This document shows, one piece after another, positions 46,944 to 59,784 of a DNA stretch of 64,000 bases. Position 1 is the first letter of the stretch, and the number at the start of each line of letters is the position of its first letter. Source of the DNA: Pantoea sp. At-9b (GTDB lineage Bacteria; Pseudomonadota; Gammaproteobacteria; Enterobacterales; Enterobacteriaceae); assembly GCF_000175935.2 (NCBI RefSeq), contig NC_014837.1, forward strand, positions 1,426,001 through 1,490,000, written 5' to 3'. A model generated the notes under the pieces. The model did no database searches and was not told the DNA's origin. It saw nothing but the letters and a program-made list of their open reading frames with translations. Position numbers and translations under genes: made by a program.

Positions 46944-49900
46944 TTGAGCCAGGAATACACAGAAGACAAAGACGTTTCATTACAACCGCTGAGCAGCGGA
47001 CGTCGGCTGCTTGAAGCGTTGCTTATCCTTGTGGCCCTGTTTGCCATCTATCTGATGGTTTCGTTGGTCAGTTTTAACCCTTCCGATCCCAGTTGGTCGC
47101 AAACGGCGTGGCACGAGCCTATCCATAATTTGGGTGGCAGCGTGGGCGCATGGCTGGCCGACACCTTGCTGTTTATCTTCGGCGTAATGGCCTATGCCAT
47201 TCCTCCGGTCATCATTGGTTTGTGTTGGATCACTTTCCGCCAACGCGATCGCCACGACTACATTGATTACTTTGCCGTGGGGCTGCGCTTGATTGGCGTG
47301 CTGGCACTGGTGGTGACCACCTGTGGTCTGGCGGCGCTTAACGCTGACGACATCTGGTATTTCGCCTCAGGTGGGGTGATCGGTAGCCTGATCAGCAACG
47401 CGATGTCACCCTGGTTCAGTTCCGCAGGTGGCACCTTAACGCTGTTGTGCGTCTGGGCGGCCGGGATCACCCTTTATACCGGCTGGTCATGGTTAACGAT
47501 TGCCGAACGAATCGGCGGTGTGGTGATGGGGGTGCTGACATTTGCCAGCAACCGTTCCCGTCAGGATGAACCCTGGCAGGAAGAGGATGAATATGAGGAT
47601 GAGGACGAACACCCGCAGACAGATGAGGCTGTGCCTCCGCTGCGTGCAGCATCGTCCGATGATGATGATGTGCTGTTAGCCAAACCGCGCAAAGTCGATG
47701 ATGTCGGGGACGATCCCTTATTGGCGAAAGCCAGTGCCGCGACGGCTGCCGCCATTACGATGAGCAGCGAAGCGGCCCATCAGGATCCGGTGGTCGCACC
47801 TCCGGCACCGGCTCCAGCCCCTGTTGTTGCTGCACCGCAGCCGGTGGTGCAACAGCCGCAGGCAGCCATTGTCCCGCCTGCGCCTGCTACGCCAGTGGTG
47901 AGCGAAGTACCACCATCACCGCCGTTGTACCGTTTTGAAGTGCCGGCCGATACGGTGTCGTTCTCACCGGTCGAAGATGACGATGGTCCAAAAATGGGCA
48001 ATTGGCAGGATGCAGCCCAGACTCCGTCTGCGCTGAATACCACCGCCAGTGTCGCGTTGGCCGCCGGAGCGGCGAAAGCCGCAGCATCCAGTGCGCCTTA
48101 CACGCCTGCTTTCGATATCGTGCCTGAGCGGGATTACAATCCTCAGGTTAAACAGGGCATTGGCCCGGAATTGCCGCGTCCAAACCCGGTGAAATTGCCG
48201 ACGCGCCGTGAGCTGGCCTCGTATGGCATCAAACTGCCGTCACAGCGCATGGCAGAAGAGAAAGCGAAAGAGTCAGAGCAGCATGTGGCACCGACGCTCG
48301 ATCCTGTCGCAGCGGAAGATGCCGCCGCGCTACAGGAAGCGCAACTGCGTGACGCTTTCCAGTCGCAACAGCAGCAGCGTTACGGCGAAAGCTGGCACAC
48401 GGATGCGGAAGACGAAGACGCATTGCAGCAGGCTCAGCTGGCCCGTCAGTTTGCGGAACAACAGCAGCAGCGCTATCACGCAGAAAAAGAAGCGGATGAA
48501 GGGCCGGTATTTAATCTCGACACTTCATCAGCCTTTGATTTTTCACCGATGAAAGACCTGGTGGATGACAGCCCGAGTGAGCCTTTGTTCACTATTGCTG
48601 CCACGCCAGAGCCGGAAGTGCCTGCGCCTGCGCAATGGCAGCAGCCGGTAGCGCCGCAGCCAGACGTGCTGCCGTCCTTTGATGAGGAAAGCAGCCCGTG
48701 GTCGGCAGCAGAAGAGGAGCCGGTTGCGGAAGAGAAACCGGCCAAATCGGTCCACGATAGCCTGTTCCATCCGTTCCTGGTGCGCCATGAACAGCCGCTG
48801 GAACGCCCCTCTACGCCGCTGCCCACGCTGGACCTGCTGACGCCGCCTCCGTCGGAAGAAGAGCCGGTTGATATGTTTGCGCTGGAGCAAACGGCGCGCC
48901 TGGTGGAAGCCCGCCTCGCCGATTACCGCGTGAAGGCCGAAGTGGTGGGGATCTCGCCAGGACCGGTGATCACCCGTTTTGAGCTGGATCTTGCGCCTGG
49001 CGTCAAAGCCGCGCGTATCTCTAACCTGTCACGTGACCTGGCCCGTTCTCTTTCGGCGGTGGCGGTGCGTGTGGTAGAGGTGATTCCGGGCAAACCTTAT
49101 GTTGGCCTCGAACTGCCGAACAAACATCGTCAGACGGTGTATCTGCGCGAAGTGCTGGATTGCGCGAAATTCCGTGACAATCCTTCGCCGCTGGCCGTGG
49201 TGCTGGGTAAAGATATCGCCGGGCAGCCGGTGGTGGCGGATCTGGCCAAAATGCCGCACTTACTGGTGGCGGGTACCACTGGCTCGGGTAAATCGGTCGG
49301 CGTGAACGCCATGATCATCAGCATGCTGTACAAAGCCACGCCGGAAGAAGTGCGCTTTATTATGATCGACCCGAAAATGCTGGAGCTTTCGGTCTATGAA
49401 GGCATTCCGCACCTGCTGACGGAAGTGGTGACCGACATGAAAGATGCGGCCAATGCGCTGCGCTGGAGTGTGGGTGAGATGGAGCGACGCTATAAGCTGA
49501 TGTCTGCGCTTGGCGTGCGTAACCTGGCCGGTTACAACGAAAAAGTGGAACAGGCTGAGGCGATGGGCCGTCCGATCCCCGATCCGTTCTGGAAACCGGG
49601 TGACAGCATGGATACTACGCCGCCGGTGCTGGAAAAACTGCCTTACATCGTGGTGATGGTGGATGAGTTTGCTGACCTGATGATGGCCGTGGGCAAGAAA
49701 GTGGAAGAACTGATTGCCCGTCTGGCGCAGAAAGCGCGTGCGGCAGGTATCCATCTGGTGCTGGCGACCCAGCGTCCATCCGTGGATGTGATTACCGGGT
49801 TAATCAAAGCTAACATCCCGACACGCATCGCCTTTACGGTATCCAGTAAAATCGACTCACGTACTATCCTCGATCAAGGTGGCGCGGAATCACTGCTCGG

Positions 49901-50294
49901 CATGGGTGACATGTTGTATATGCCGCCGAACTCGTCAATGCCCATGCGTGTACACGGGGCATTTGTCCGCGATCAGGAAGTTCATGCGGTGGTGCAGGAC
50001 TGGAAGGCGCGTGGTCGTCCGCAATATATCGATAGCATCACGGCGGGCGAAGAGAACGAAGGTGGCGCTGCCGGTCTGGACGGTGATGAAGAATTGGACC
50101 CGCTGTTCGATCAGGCGGTGGCTTTTGTGGTGGATAAGCGTCGTGCCTCGATTTCTGGGGTGCAACGTCAGTTCCGAATCGGTTATAACCGTGCCGCGCG
50201 TATCATTGAACAGATGGAAGCGCAGGGCATTGTGTCTGAACCTGGACATAACGGTAACCGTGAGGTGCTGTCGCCGCCGCCACATGAGATGTAA
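46944..50294 (+). CDS. ftsK: DNA translocase FtsK
   Basis: Septum-located DNA pump that clears the terminus and activates XerCD at dif. The 1116 residues comprise four membrane segments (about 20-200), a low-complexity Pro/Gln/Glu linker (about 200-630), and the RecA-like motor with Walker A GTTGSGKS and Walker [13 protein letters not shown], ending in the winged-helix gamma domain ([21 protein letters not shown]). The total is about 200 residues shorter than E. coli FtsK (1329), all from the linker. The start is TTG, as in E. coli (TTG AGC CAG GAA). Confidence 0.96.
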   Translation: MSQEYTEDKDVSLQPLSSGRRLLEALLILVALFAIYLMVSLVSFNPSDPSWSQTAWHEPIHNLGGSVGAWLADTLLFIFGVMAYAIPPVIIGLCWITFRQRDRHDYIDYFAVGLRLIGVLALVVTTCGLAALNADDIWYFASGGVIGSLISNAMSPWFSSAGGTLTLLCVWAAGITLYTGWSWLTIAERIGGVVMGVLTFASNRSRQDEPWQEEDEYEDEDEHPQTDEAVPPLRAASSDDDDVLLAKPRKVDDVGDDPLLAKASAATAAAITMSSEAAHQDPVVAPPAPAPAPVVAAPQPVVQQPQAAIVPPAPATPVVSEVPPSPPLYRFEVPADTVSFSPVEDDDGPKMGNWQDAAQTPSALNTTASVALAAGAAKAAASSAPYTPAFDIVPERDYNPQVKQGIGPELPRPNPVKLPTRRELASYGIKLPSQRMAEEKAKESEQHVAPTLDPVAAEDAAALQEAQLRDAFQSQQQQRYGESWHTDAEDEDALQQAQLARQFAEQQQQRYHAEKEADEGPVFNLDTSSAFDFSPMKDLVDDSPSEPLFTIAATPEPEVPAPAQWQQPVAPQPDVLPSFDEESSPWSAAEEEPVAEEKPAKSVHDSLFHPFLVRHEQPLERPSTPLPTLDLLTPPPSEEEPVDMFALEQTARLVEARLADYRVKAEVVGISPGPVITRFELDLAPGVKAARISNLSRDLARSLSAVAVRVVEVIPGKPYVGLELPNKHRQTVYLREVLDCAKFRDNPSPLAVVLGKDIAGQPVVADLAKMPHLLVAGTTGSGKSVGVNAMIISMLYKATPEEVRFIMIDPKMLELSVYEGIPHLLTEVVTDMKDAANALRWSVGEMERRYKLMSALGVRNLAGYNEKVEQAEAMGRPIPDPFWKPGDSMDTTPPVLEKLPYIVVMVDEFADLMMAVGKKVEELIARLAQKARAAGIHLVLATQRPSVDVITGLIKANIPTRIAFTVSSKIDSRTILDQGGAESLLGMGDMLYMPPNSSMPMRVHGAFVRDQEVHAVVQDWKARGRPQYIDSITAGEENEGGAAGLDGDEELDPLFDQAVAFVVDKRRASISGVQRQFRIGYNRAARIIEQMEAQGIVSEPGHNGNREVLSPPPHEM

Positions 50295-50319
50295 CTGAAC
50301 ATCCGCCAACAGTTAATTC

Positions 50320-50347
50320 GGGCCAGTATTTACTGGCCCATTGTTTA
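50320..50347 (+). terminator. Hairpin after ftsK
   Basis: GGGCCAGTA / TACTGGCCC, nine perfect pairs around TT, then ATTGTTT. It starts 25 bases after the ftsK stop. Confidence 0.65.
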
Positions 50348-50468
50348 TCTGGCAGTCGACCCCCATATCAACGGGAGCTTTCGGCTTTTTCTCCTGTCGA
50401 AGAGACAGTGCGGCAACTACGTTTAATGCAGTAAGTGTCGGGAAACAATGAATAAGGAATCGAATCAG

Positions 50469-51080
50469 ATGAAATTACGCGTTATTGCCTGCGGTCTGCT
50501 GGCCTCTTTTCTTTCTGCTTCCGTGCTGGCTGATGCGTCCAGCGATTTGCAGCAGCGTCTGAACAAAGTTAACAGCTTCCATGCCAGCTTTAGCCAGAAA
50601 GTGACCGATGGCAGCGGAGCCAACGTGCAGGATGGCGAAGGTGAGCTGTGGGTTAAACGTCCCAGCCTGTTTAACTGGCACATGACTGCACCGGACGAAA
50701 GCGTCATCATTTCCGATGGTAAAACGCTGTGGTTCTACAATCCGTTCGTTGAACAGGTCAGCGCCAGCTGGTTGAAGAATGCCACCAGCAACACCCCGTT
50801 TATGTTGATTGCCCGCAACCAGCCCAGTGACTGGACACAGTACAACATCAAACAGCAGGGCGATAATTTCGAGCTGACGCCAAAAAGTAGCGACGGGAAT
50901 CTCAAGCAGTTCACCATCACCGTCACCCCGTCAGGCACCATCAATCAATTCAGTGCGATTGAACAGGATGGACAGCGCAGCAGCTATCAGCTGAAAAGCC
51001 AGACCAATGGTGCCATCAGCCCGGATAAATTCACCTTTACGCCGCCGAAAGGGGTAACGGTAGACGATCAACGTCAGTGA
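50469..51080 (+). CDS. lolA: Outer-membrane lipoprotein carrier protein LolA
   Basis: Periplasmic chaperone that takes lipoproteins from LolCDE to LolB. The 203 residues equal E. coli LolA, with a signal peptide ending near residue 21 (SVLA/DASS), and conserved [27 protein letters not shown], and [17 protein letters not shown]. The ATG at 50469 has AAGGAA about 10 bases upstream; a start seven codons earlier would sit before that site. rarA follows after 7 bases. Confidence 0.96.
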   Translation: MKLRVIACGLLASFLSASVLADASSDLQQRLNKVNSFHASFSQKVTDGSGANVQDGEGELWVKRPSLFNWHMTAPDESVIISDGKTLWFYNPFVEQVSASWLKNATSNTPFMLIARNQPSDWTQYNIKQQGDNFELTPKSSDGNLKQFTITVTPSGTINQFSAIEQDGQRSSYQLKSQTNGAISPDKFTFTPPKGVTVDDQRQ

Positions 51081-51087
51081 GGTCACG

Positions 51088-52437
51088 GTGAGTAATCTTT
51101 CCCTGGATTTCGCCTCCAGCAATGAGTTTCAGCCACTGGCCGCGCGTATGCGGCCAGTGACGCTGGCACAATACATCGGGCAGCAACATCTGCTGGCAGC
51201 CGGTAAACCGTTGCCGCGTGCGATTGAGGCAGGGCATCTGCATTCGATGATTCTGTGGGGGCCACCGGGGACAGGAAAAACCACGCTTGCCGAGATTATC
51301 GCGCATTATGGTAAAGCCGATGTTGAGCGCATCTCTGCCGTTACCTCGGGCGTAAAAGAGATCCGTGAAGCGATTGAACGAGCCAGACAAAACCGCCAGG
51401 TTGGCCGTCGCACCATTTTGTTTGTGGATGAGGTGCATCGCTTTAACAAAAGTCAGCAGGATGCGTTTTTACCGCATATCGAAGATGGCACCATCACCTT
51501 TATTGGTGCCACCACCGAAAACCCCTCGTTTGAGCTGAACTCGGCATTGTTGTCGCGTGCGCGTGTCTACCTGCTGAAATCGTTAACCACCGCTGACATT
51601 GAGCAGGTTTTGCAGCAGGCGATGCAGGACAGCACACGCGGTTATGGTAACAGCGATATTTTGTTACCTGACAACACGCGGCGGATGATTGCCGAGCTGG
51701 TGAACGGTGACGCCCGCCGGGCGCTGAATACGCTGGAAATGATGGCGGATATGGCAGAAACCAACGGTGCAGGCCAGCGTGAGTTGACGCCGCAACTGTT
51801 GAATGAAGTGTCCGGGGAGCGGGCGGCGCGTTTTGATAAGAAAGGCGATCGTTTCTACGACCTGATTTCTGCCCTGCATAAGTCGGTAAGGGGGTCCGCG
51901 CCGGATGCCGCCCTTTACTGGTATGCGCGAATTATCACCGCCGGTGGCGATCCACTGTATGTGGCGCGTCGCTTGCTGGCGATTGCCTCTGAAGACGTAG
52001 GCAATGCCGATCCGCGCGGTATGCAGGTAGCGATTGCCGCCTGGGATTGCTTTACCCGCGTAGGGCCAGCCGAAGGTGAACGTGCCATCGCCCAGGCGAT
52101 TGTTTATCTCGCCAGTGCACCGAAAAGTAATGCGGTTTATACCGCCTTCAAGGCGGCGATGCGCGATGCGCGCGAGTTCCCGGATTATGACGTCCCTGAG
52201 CATCTGCGTAATGCCCCCACCAAATTGATGAAAGAGATGGGGTTGGGCAAGGAGTATCGCTACGCCCATGACGAGCCGAATGCGTTTGCCGCTGGCGAGG
52301 TCTACTTTCCGCCAGAAATGGCACAAACTCGCTACTATCATCCCACCAACCGTGGTCTTGAGGGGAAAATTGGCGAAAAACTCGCCTGGCTGGCTGAACA
52401 GGATCAAAATAGCCCGATAAAACGCTACCGCTCCTAA
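51088..52437 (+). CDS. rarA: Replication-associated recombination protein RarA
   Basis: AAA+ clamp-loader-like ATPase (MgsA/WRNIP1 family) that acts at stalled forks. The 449 residues (E. coli 447) show Walker [10 protein letters not shown] (about 56-64), Walker [17 protein letters not shown], sensor 1 GATTENPSF and the tetramerisation domain ([23 protein letters not shown]). The start codon is GTG with GAGG nearby. Seven bases separate it from lolA, so the two are cotranscribed. Confidence 0.96.
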   Translation: MSNLSLDFASSNEFQPLAARMRPVTLAQYIGQQHLLAAGKPLPRAIEAGHLHSMILWGPPGTGKTTLAEIIAHYGKADVERISAVTSGVKEIREAIERARQNRQVGRRTILFVDEVHRFNKSQQDAFLPHIEDGTITFIGATTENPSFELNSALLSRARVYLLKSLTTADIEQVLQQAMQDSTRGYGNSDILLPDNTRRMIAELVNGDARRALNTLEMMADMAETNGAGQRELTPQLLNEVSGERAARFDKKGDRFYDLISALHKSVRGSAPDAALYWYARIITAGGDPLYVARRLLAIASEDVGNADPRGMQVAIAAWDCFTRVGPAEGERAIAQAIVYLASAPKSNAVYTAFKAAMRDAREFPDYDVPEHLRNAPTKLMKEMGLGKEYRYAHDEPNAFAAGEVYFPPEMAQTRYYHPTNRGLEGKIGEKLAWLAEQDQNSPIKRYRS

Positions 52438-52515
52438 AGGCGTTACGGTAAGGTGATCCAGGAATTCAATGCATTCCAGAGGGATGCATCACTTCATTCG
52501 TTCAATCAACCTTAA

Positions 52516-53823
<1,308 letters not shown>

Positions 53824-53840
53824 TCTTCAGCTGTTTTAAA

Positions 53841-53868
53841 AAAACCCGGCACTGCCGGGTTTTTTATT
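53841..53868 (+). terminator. Terminator of serS
   Basis: AAACCCGGCA / TGCCGGGTTT with a short loop is followed by a T-run, 18 bases after the serS stop. Confidence 0.88.
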
Positions 53869-54135
53869 TCCTGCATAAAACGGATTTAATCTTTACCCGG
53901 AATTAATCAGAAATAAACGTTATCGACCCCTGTCTGAGCTGATCGTCTAAAAATCCACAAATTCATAGAGATAGCGAGACGGTTAAGAAAGTTCTTTCGT
54001 ACTCTAACTTACTGAAGATAAAAAAATTAAATGGGTTAGCAGCAAAAAATGCGGCGGTGTTTTTTTGCTCATTGACTTTAAAATAGCAACTGGCAAACTG
54101 CGCGCAATTCTCTCTATTCCTTTGGTTTTTTCCCT
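53869..54135. other. serS-ycaD spacer
   Basis: An A+T-rich stretch without a credible gene. It should hold the ycaD promoter; TTGACT near 54072 is -35-like, but no convincing -10 follows. A loose hairpin AGCAAAAAA / TTTTTTTGCT lies near 54040-54070. In E. coli the dmsABC operon and ycaC are in this interval; they are absent. Confidence 0.45.
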
Positions 54136-55287
54136 ATGTCAACCTGGTCGCGCCCCGTCCTGCTGCTGCTCTGCGGTCTGCTGCTCCTGACGGTGTCTAT
54201 CGCTGTGCTTAATACGCTGGTGCCGTTATGGCTGACGCATGATCAACTGCCAACCTGGCAGGTCGGCATGGTCAGTTCATCCTATTATACCGGTAACCTT
54301 GCAGGCACGTTGCTGGCTGGCTGGTTGATTACGCATTACGGTTTTAACCGCTGTTACTATCTGGCGACGATCCTGTTTGCGGTGGCAACGGTGGGGATGG
54401 CATTGCTGGGTGGCTTTTACAGCTGGACACTGCTGCGTTTTATCGCGGGTGTGGGCTGTGCGCTGATGTGGGTCGTGGTGGAAAGTGCCTTGCTCTGTAG
54501 CGGCACGGTACGCAATCGCGGCCAGTTACTTGCCGCCTATATGATTATTTATTATCTCGGCACCGTCGCCGGGCAGCTACTGGTCAGTCGGGTCTCAACC
54601 GAGCTGTTGCATGTCATTCCGTGGGTGACTGCGCTGGTGCTCTGCGCCGTGCTGCCGGTGGTGTTCGTCCGTGTTAACGCAGGCAGCGTTAACGAAGAGG
54701 CTTCACCAGGCCGTATCTGGCCGATGATGCGTCGTCGCAGTTCTCGCCTGGGCATCAACGGCTGCATTATCTCCGGCGTGTTACTGGGATCGCTGTACGG
54801 CTTGATGCCGCTTTATCTGGCGCATCAGGGCATGAGCGACGCCACTGTGGGATACTGGATGGCGCTGTTGGTGAGTTCCGGGATTGTCGGGCAGTGGCCG
54901 GTTGGCCGTCTGGCCGATCGCTTTGGCCGCCTGCTGGTGCTGCGTGTTCAGGTGTTTGTCATTATCCTTGGCGCGATTGCCATGCTGAGCGATGCGGCCA
55001 TGGCACCGGCTTTATTTGTGCTGGGGCTGGCCGGGTTTACGCTCTATCCGGTCGCGATGTCATGGGCCTGTGAAACGGTGGCGCATCATGAATTGGTCGC
55101 GATGAACCAGGCACTGCTGTTCAGCTACACGCTTGGCAGCCTGGTGGGTCCGGGCACCACGGCGATGCTGATGCAAAGCTACTCAGACCGTCTGTTGTTT
55201 GTGATGATTGCGGGGGTTGCGCTGGTTTATCTGGTGATGTTACTGCGTAAAGCCGACCAGCACGCTACACCTGTGGCCCATGCCTGA
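54136..55287 (+). CDS. ycaD: MFS transporter YcaD
   Basis: Major facilitator superfamily protein of 383 residues (E. coli YcaD 382) with twelve hydrophobic segments. The match runs through most of the length: TRPV-like start [69 protein letters not shown] and the C-terminal TPVAHA. Substrate unknown. No strong ribosome site is visible before the ATG, which follows TTTTTTCCCT. Confidence 0.93.
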   Translation: MSTWSRPVLLLLCGLLLLTVSIAVLNTLVPLWLTHDQLPTWQVGMVSSSYYTGNLAGTLLAGWLITHYGFNRCYYLATILFAVATVGMALLGGFYSWTLLRFIAGVGCALMWVVVESALLCSGTVRNRGQLLAAYMIIYYLGTVAGQLLVSRVSTELLHVIPWVTALVLCAVLPVVFVRVNAGSVNEEASPGRIWPMMRRRSSRLGINGCIISGVLLGSLYGLMPLYLAHQGMSDATVGYWMALLVSSGIVGQWPVGRLADRFGRLLVLRVQVFVIILGAIAMLSDAAMAPALFVLGLAGFTLYPVAMSWACETVAHHELVAMNQALLFSYTLGSLVGPGTTAMLMQSYSDRLLFVMIAGVALVYLVMLLRKADQHATPVAHA

Positions 55288-55315
55288 AAAAGGGGAGCTT
55301 AAGCTCCCCTGCGTT

Positions 55316-56056
55316 TCAATACATCACTTGGTGACCATAGCCGGACAGAATGTTCTTCACCCGCTCCATGGTTTCTTTTGTCGGTGGTTTGACGCCTTCC
55401 AGCTTGTACTCTTCACCCATCGCAATCCATTTATGCTTACCTAATTCGTGGTAAGGCAATAATTCAATCTTCTCGATGTTATCCATGTCTTGGGTGAATT
55501 CCCCCAGGCGATGCACCGAATCATCATCATCGGAATAGCCGGGTACCACGACATAGCGAATCCAGGTGCGGGTGCCTTTCTTCTGCAAATAACGGGCAAA
55601 ATCCATGGTGCGGTGGTTCGAGACGCCGACCAGAATTTGGTGGATATCATCATTGATTTGTTTGAGATCGAGCATCACCAGATCGGTTACTTCAAGCAAT
55701 TCATCAATAACCGGGTCGTAACGACGGACAAAGCCATTGGTGTCGAGGCAGGTATGGATGCCTTCCGCGCGGCAGGCGCGGAACCAGTCACGCACAAATT
55801 CTGCCTGGAGAATCGCTTCACCGCCGGAAGCCGTCACGCCACCCCCCGACGCATTCATAAAGTGGCGGTACGACAGCACATCTTTCATTAAATCTTCTAC
55901 CGTGATCTCTTTGCCACCGTGGGTGTCCCAGGTATCACGGTTGTGGCAATAGAGGCAGCGCATCAGGCAGCCCTGGAAGAAGGTGATAAAACGGATTCCC
56001 GGGCCGTCAACGGTGCCGCAGGATTCGAAGGAGTGAATACGACCGATGGTTGACAT
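55316..56056 (-). CDS. pflA: Pyruvate formate-lyase-activating enzyme PflA
   Basis: Radical-SAM enzyme that makes the glycyl radical on PflB under anaerobic conditions. The 246 residues equal E. coli PflA; the cluster motif is [14 protein letters not shown] (CxxxCxxC near residues 30-37), and [15 protein letters not shown] is the conserved SAM loop. The start is ATG with GGAGAACTC upstream. It lies downstream of pflB in the same direction, after a hairpin-rich spacer. Confidence 0.96.
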   Translation of the reverse strand: MSTIGRIHSFESCGTVDGPGIRFITFFQGCLMRCLYCHNRDTWDTHGGKEITVEDLMKDVLSYRHFMNASGGGVTASGGEAILQAEFVRDWFRACRAEGIHTCLDTNGFVRRYDPVIDELLEVTDLVMLDLKQINDDIHQILVGVSNHRTMDFARYLQKKGTRTWIRYVVVPGYSDDDDSVHRLGEFTQDMDNIEKIELLPYHELGKHKWIAMGEEYKLEGVKPPTKETMERVKNILSGYGHQVMY

Positions 56057-56126
56057 TGCGATGAGTTCTCCAATTTAGCCTGGCATCAGGCGGCACAATC
56101 TGTGTTGTGCTCTGAGGTTTAAGTCG

Positions 56127-56164
56127 GTTTTGCCAGAGAGCCACGGTTAGCCTTCTGGCAAAAC
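56127..56164 (-). repeat. Long inverted repeat in the pflB-pflA spacer
   Basis: GTTTTGCCAGA (56127-56137) and TCTGGCAAAAC (56154-56164) pair perfectly over 16 bases. It lies 70 bases before pflA and 48 after the pflB stop. With the hairpin at 56174-56201 it gives two stacked stems that could tune pflA expression relative to pflB. Confidence 0.7.
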
Positions 56165-56173
56165 GACCTGGAG

Positions 56174-56201
56174 AAAAGGCTCCCGCAGGAGCCTTTTTTT
56201 A
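56174..56201 (-). terminator. Terminator after pflB
   Basis: On the minus strand AAGGCTCC / GGAGCCTT forms a stem over four bases followed by TTCT; A-rich on the other side. It starts 10 bases after the pflB stop and is likely a partial terminator before pflA. Confidence 0.7.
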
Positions 56202-56211
56202 GCGGGATGAA

Positions 56212-58497
56212 TTACAGGGACTTGGTGAAAGTACGGGTAATGACATCCTGTTGCTGCTCTTTAGTCAGCGAGTTGAAACGCACGGCGTAACCGGAAACAC
56301 GGATGGTCAGCTGCGGATATTTTTCCGGGTGATCCATCGCATCTAACAGCATTTCACGGTTCATCACGTTCACGTTCAGATGCTGACCGCCCTCGATATT
56401 GTTGGCTTCATGGTGGAAGTAGCCATCCATCAGGCCTGCGAGGTTGGTTTTACGGACGTTATCATCTTTACCCAGTGCGTTCGGCACGATGGAGAAGGTA
56501 TAAGAGATACCATCTTTGGCGTAGGCGAACGGCAGTTTCGCAACAGATGTCAGTGAGGCAACCGCACCTTTCTGGTCACGTCCGTGCATCGGGTTAGCGC
56601 CCGGGCCGAACGGTGCGCCAGCACGACGACCATCTGGGGTGTTACCGGTTTTCTTACCATAAACCACGTTAGAGGTAATGGTCAGCACTGACTGAGTCGG
56701 AACAGCATTGCGGTAGGTCGCCAGTTTCTGAATTTTTTTCATGAAACGTTCAACCAGGTCACAAGCCATATCATCGACGCGTGCATCGTTGTTACCAAAC
56801 TGCGGGTACTCGCCTTCGATTTCGAAATCAATCGCCAGACCATCCGCATCACGTACCGGTTTCACTTTGGCGTATTTGATAGCGGAAAGGGAGTCTGCGG
56901 CGACAGACAGTCCCGCGATACCACACGCCATAGTACGGTAAACATCACGGTCATGCAGTGCCATCAGCGATGCTTCGTAGCTGTATTTGTCATGCATATA
57001 GTGGATAACGTTCAGGGCGGTGACATACTGTTTTGCCAGCCAGTCCATGAAGTGGTCCATACGCGCCATAACGGTTTCGAAGTCCAGCACGTCATCAGTG
57101 ATGGGCGCTTCTTTCGGGCCAACCTGCATTTTCAGTTTTTCATCAACGCCGCCGTTGATTGCGTACAGCAGGGTTTTCGCCAGGTTAGCGCGAGCACCGA
57201 AGAACTGCATCTGTTTACCGATCACCATTGGGCTAACGCAACACGCGATGGCGTAGTCATCGTTGTTGAAGTCAGGGCGCATCAGGTCATCGTTTTCATA
57301 CTGCAGTGATGAGGTATCGATGGAAACTTTTGCCGCATATTTTTTAAAGTTAATCGGCAGTTTTTCTGACCACAGAATGGTCATGTTAGGCTCCGGTGAT
57401 GGGCCCATGGTGTACAGCGTATTCAGGAAACGGAAGGTGCTTTTGGTCACCAGAGTACGACCATCGACGCCCATACCGGCCAGAGACTCCGTTGCCCAGA
57501 TCGGGTCACCAGAGAACAGCTCATCATATTCCGGGGTACGCAGGAAGCGCACCATGCGCAGTTTCATTACCAGATGGTCAATCAGTTCTTGGGCGGCATC
57601 TTCAGTCAGTTTGCCCGCTTTGATGTCACGTTCGATGTAAACATCAAGGAAGGTAGACACGCGACCAAATGACATCGCAGCACCGTTCTGTGATTTAACC
57701 GCAGCCAGATAGCCGTAGTAAGTCCACTGCACCGCTTCCTGAGCCGTGGTGGCAGGCAGAGAGATATCGTGACCGTATTTAGCCGCCATCTCTTTGATCT
57801 GACCCAGCGCACGGTGCTGTTCAGAAATCTCTTCACGCAGACGGATAGTGGCTTCCAGATTGACGCCGTTTTCCATATCGCTTTGCAGAGAATTGAACTG
57901 CGCAACTTTGTCTTTCATCAGGTAGTCGATGCCGTAAAGTGCGACACGACGGTAGTCACCAATGATACGACCACGACCATAGGCATCTGGCAGACCGGTC
58001 AACACACCGGATTTACGGCAGCGCAGGATATCTGGGGTGTAGACATCGAACACGCCCTGGTTGTGGGTTTTACGGTACTCAGTGAAGACTTTTTTCAGTG
58101 AAGGGTCCAGCTCACGGCCATAAACCTTACAGGAGCCTTCTACCATTTTGATGCCACCGAACGGGATGATGGCACGTTTCAACGGGGCTTCAGTTTGCAG
58201 ACCAACGATTTTTTCCAGTGACTTGTTGATGTAACCGGCATCGTGGGAGGTGATGGTTGAAGCGAGGTCGGTATCAAAGTCAACCGGTGCATGAGTACGG
58301 TTTTCAATCTTGATGCCTTCCAGCACGTTATCCCACAATTTAGTGGTGGCCGGCGTTGCACCTGCGAGGAATGACTCGTCGCCTTCATAAGGGGTGTAAT
58401 TTTTCTGGATGAAATCGCGGACGTTGACACTGTTCTGCCATTCGCCCGCGCTAAATCCTTCCCAGGCTGCCGCCAATTTTTCATTCAGTTCGGTCAT
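56212..58497 (-). CDS. pflB: Formate acetyltransferase (pyruvate formate-lyase) PflB
   Basis: Glycyl-radical enzyme converting pyruvate and CoA to acetyl-CoA and formate in anaerobic cells. The 761-residue product is close to E. coli PflB (760). The paired active-site cysteines are in IACCVSP near residue 419 and the radical glycine in RVSGYAVRF near 735. The start at 58497 matches MTELNEKLA; an open frame of 22 codons upstream is unrelated. Follows focA by 73 bases, as in the E. coli focA-pflB operon. Confidence 0.97.
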   Translation of the reverse strand: MTELNEKLAAAWEGFSAGEWQNSVNVRDFIQKNYTPYEGDESFLAGATPATTKLWDNVLEGIKIENRTHAPVDFDTDLASTITSHDAGYINKSLEKIVGLQTEAPLKRAIIPFGGIKMVEGSCKVYGRELDPSLKKVFTEYRKTHNQGVFDVYTPDILRCRKSGVLTGLPDAYGRGRIIGDYRRVALYGIDYLMKDKVAQFNSLQSDMENGVNLEATIRLREEISEQHRALGQIKEMAAKYGHDISLPATTAQEAVQWTYYGYLAAVKSQNGAAMSFGRVSTFLDVYIERDIKAGKLTEDAAQELIDHLVMKLRMVRFLRTPEYDELFSGDPIWATESLAGMGVDGRTLVTKSTFRFLNTLYTMGPSPEPNMTILWSEKLPINFKKYAAKVSIDTSSLQYENDDLMRPDFNNDDYAIACCVSPMVIGKQMQFFGARANLAKTLLYAINGGVDEKLKMQVGPKEAPITDDVLDFETVMARMDHFMDWLAKQYVTALNVIHYMHDKYSYEASLMALHDRDVYRTMACGIAGLSVAADSLSAIKYAKVKPVRDADGLAIDFEIEGEYPQFGNNDARVDDMACDLVERFMKKIQKLATYRNAVPTQSVLTITSNVVYGKKTGNTPDGRRAGAPFGPGANPMHGRDQKGAVASLTSVAKLPFAYAKDGISYTFSIVPNALGKDDNVRKTNLAGLMDGYFHHEANNIEGGQHLNVNVMNREMLLDAMDHPEKYPQLTIRVSGYAVRFNSLTKEQQQDVITRTFTKSL

Positions 58498-58570
58498 GAT
58501 ATACCTGCCTTTATTTAGGGAAACTTTCACGTTTGGCACGCGGTCACGCGTGCCCATACTCAATACTTAA

Positions 58571-59431
58571 TTAATGTACCGGGTCATCACCGCGCAGATA
58601 GATAACCCAGTAGGTCAATCCGACTAACAAGCCACCACCAATGATGTTACCGATGGTGACAGGAATAAGGTTGTCGACAATAAAGTTACCGACGCTGAGC
58701 GCCTGGAACTGTGAGGCGCTGGCCCCCGCCATTTGCCAGAATTCAGGGCTGGCGAAATCACGAATCATAATCGCCATTGGAATCAGAAACATGTTAGCGA
58801 TACTGTGCTCAAAGCCACTGGCGACGAACATTGCGACTGGCAGAATCATCGCGACCATTTTGTCGAGCAGGCTACGCCCGGAGTAGCTCATCCAAACTGC
58901 CAGGCACACCATCAGGTTGGCAAGCGTGCCGAGACTGACTGCTTCAATGAAGCTATGGTGCATTTTATGGTCAGCAGTTTGCAGAACGTTTAAACCCCAG
59001 GCACCGTTCGCCACCATATGTTCGCCAGAGAGCCATATCAGAGCCACAAAAAACAGGGCACCCAACAAGTTACCGATATACACATTCAACCAGTTACGGC
59101 CCAACTGCGCCCAGGTAATGCGGCCACTGGCTTTTGCCACCACAATCAATACGGTGGAGGTGAAGAGGTCGGCACCGCAGACCACTACCAGCATCAATCC
59201 CAGAGAGAAACATATGCCGCCAATCAGTTTTGCCATGCCGTAAGGCATTGTGCCGCTACCGGTAGTGGCGGTGATATAGAACACAAAAGCGATAGAAATG
59301 AATACGCCAGCAGTTATGGCAAGAAAGAAGGTGGTTAAGGGGTGTTTAGTGGCTTTATAAACCCCGGCATCTTCAGCAACCTTTGCCATTGCAGCCGGTA
59401 ATAATGAATTAAACGGGTTGTCAGTTTTCAC
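58571..59431 (-). CDS. focA: Formate channel FocA
   Basis: Pentameric formate/nitrite-family channel that moves formate across the inner membrane and interacts with PflB. The 286 residues (E. coli 285) hold six membrane segments, the family signature ANLMVCLAVWMSY and the pore histidine in ASGFEHSIANM. The start codon is GTG (59431), as in E. coli, with GGAG about 12 bases upstream. It leads the focA-pflB operon from an FNR-type promoter at 59463-59504. Confidence 0.96.
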   Translation of the reverse strand: MKTDNPFNSLLPAAMAKVAEDAGVYKATKHPLTTFFLAITAGVFISIAFVFYITATTGSGTMPYGMAKLIGGICFSLGLMLVVVCGADLFTSTVLIVVAKASGRITWAQLGRNWLNVYIGNLLGALFFVALIWLSGEHMVANGAWGLNVLQTADHKMHHSFIEAVSLGTLANLMVCLAVWMSYSGRSLLDKMVAMILPVAMFVASGFEHSIANMFLIPMAIMIRDFASPEFWQMAGASASQFQALSVGNFIVDNLIPVTIGNIIGGGLLVGLTYWVIYLRGDDPVH

Positions 59432-59462
59432 ACTAACGCTCTCCAGGAATTATCTGGGATTA

Positions 59463-59504
59463 ATACTAACAAAGGAGTATAGGACAGGATTTGATATGGA
59501 TCAT
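59463..59504 (-). promoter_or_regulatory. FNR-type class II promoter of focA-pflB
   Basis: An FNR box ATGAT-CCAT-ATCAA (59504-59491 on the minus strand, one mismatch) is followed after exactly 22 bases by a -10 hexamer TAGTAT (59468-59463). This spacing puts the box centre at -41.5 and the transcript start near 59456, 25 bases before the focA GTG. Anaerobic activation by FNR is known for the E. coli pfl operon. Confidence 0.85.
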
Positions 59505-59719
59505 ATTTGACCGGAGGGGTGGTGATATCTGGTGTCATTTTCAGAGTGAAAGTGACTTAATGCATTGAATTTAAATGATTAAATATTTTTTAATATTTAC
59601 AAATATTGTTGAGTGAAGCGTCTAAAGAAAGGTTGAATTGTTAACGAATATTAGTGGTTGAATCTGAAATGTTATGCAAAATTTTCCGGACAAAGGTGAA
59701 ACCCCGGACAATAAAAAAG
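59505..59719. other. A+T-rich upstream region of focA
   Basis: No gene is seen. The stretch 59570-59650 is very A+T-rich (runs such as TTAAATGATTAAATATT) and may hold further promoters and ArcA or IHF sites known for the E. coli pfl region; I cannot place these sites by eye. Confidence 0.4.
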
Positions 59720-59748
59720 GCGCTGAAATTATTCAGCGCCTTTTTTGC
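59720..59748 (-). terminator. Terminator of ycaO
   Basis: AAGGCGCTGAA / TTCAGCGCCTT, eleven pairs over ATTA, with six U in either direction. It lies 38 bases after the ycaO stop and insulates the focA upstream region. Confidence 0.88.
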
Positions 59749-59784
59749 TCGTTATCCGGCCTTTTTACGGTGAAAAAGGGCGAT

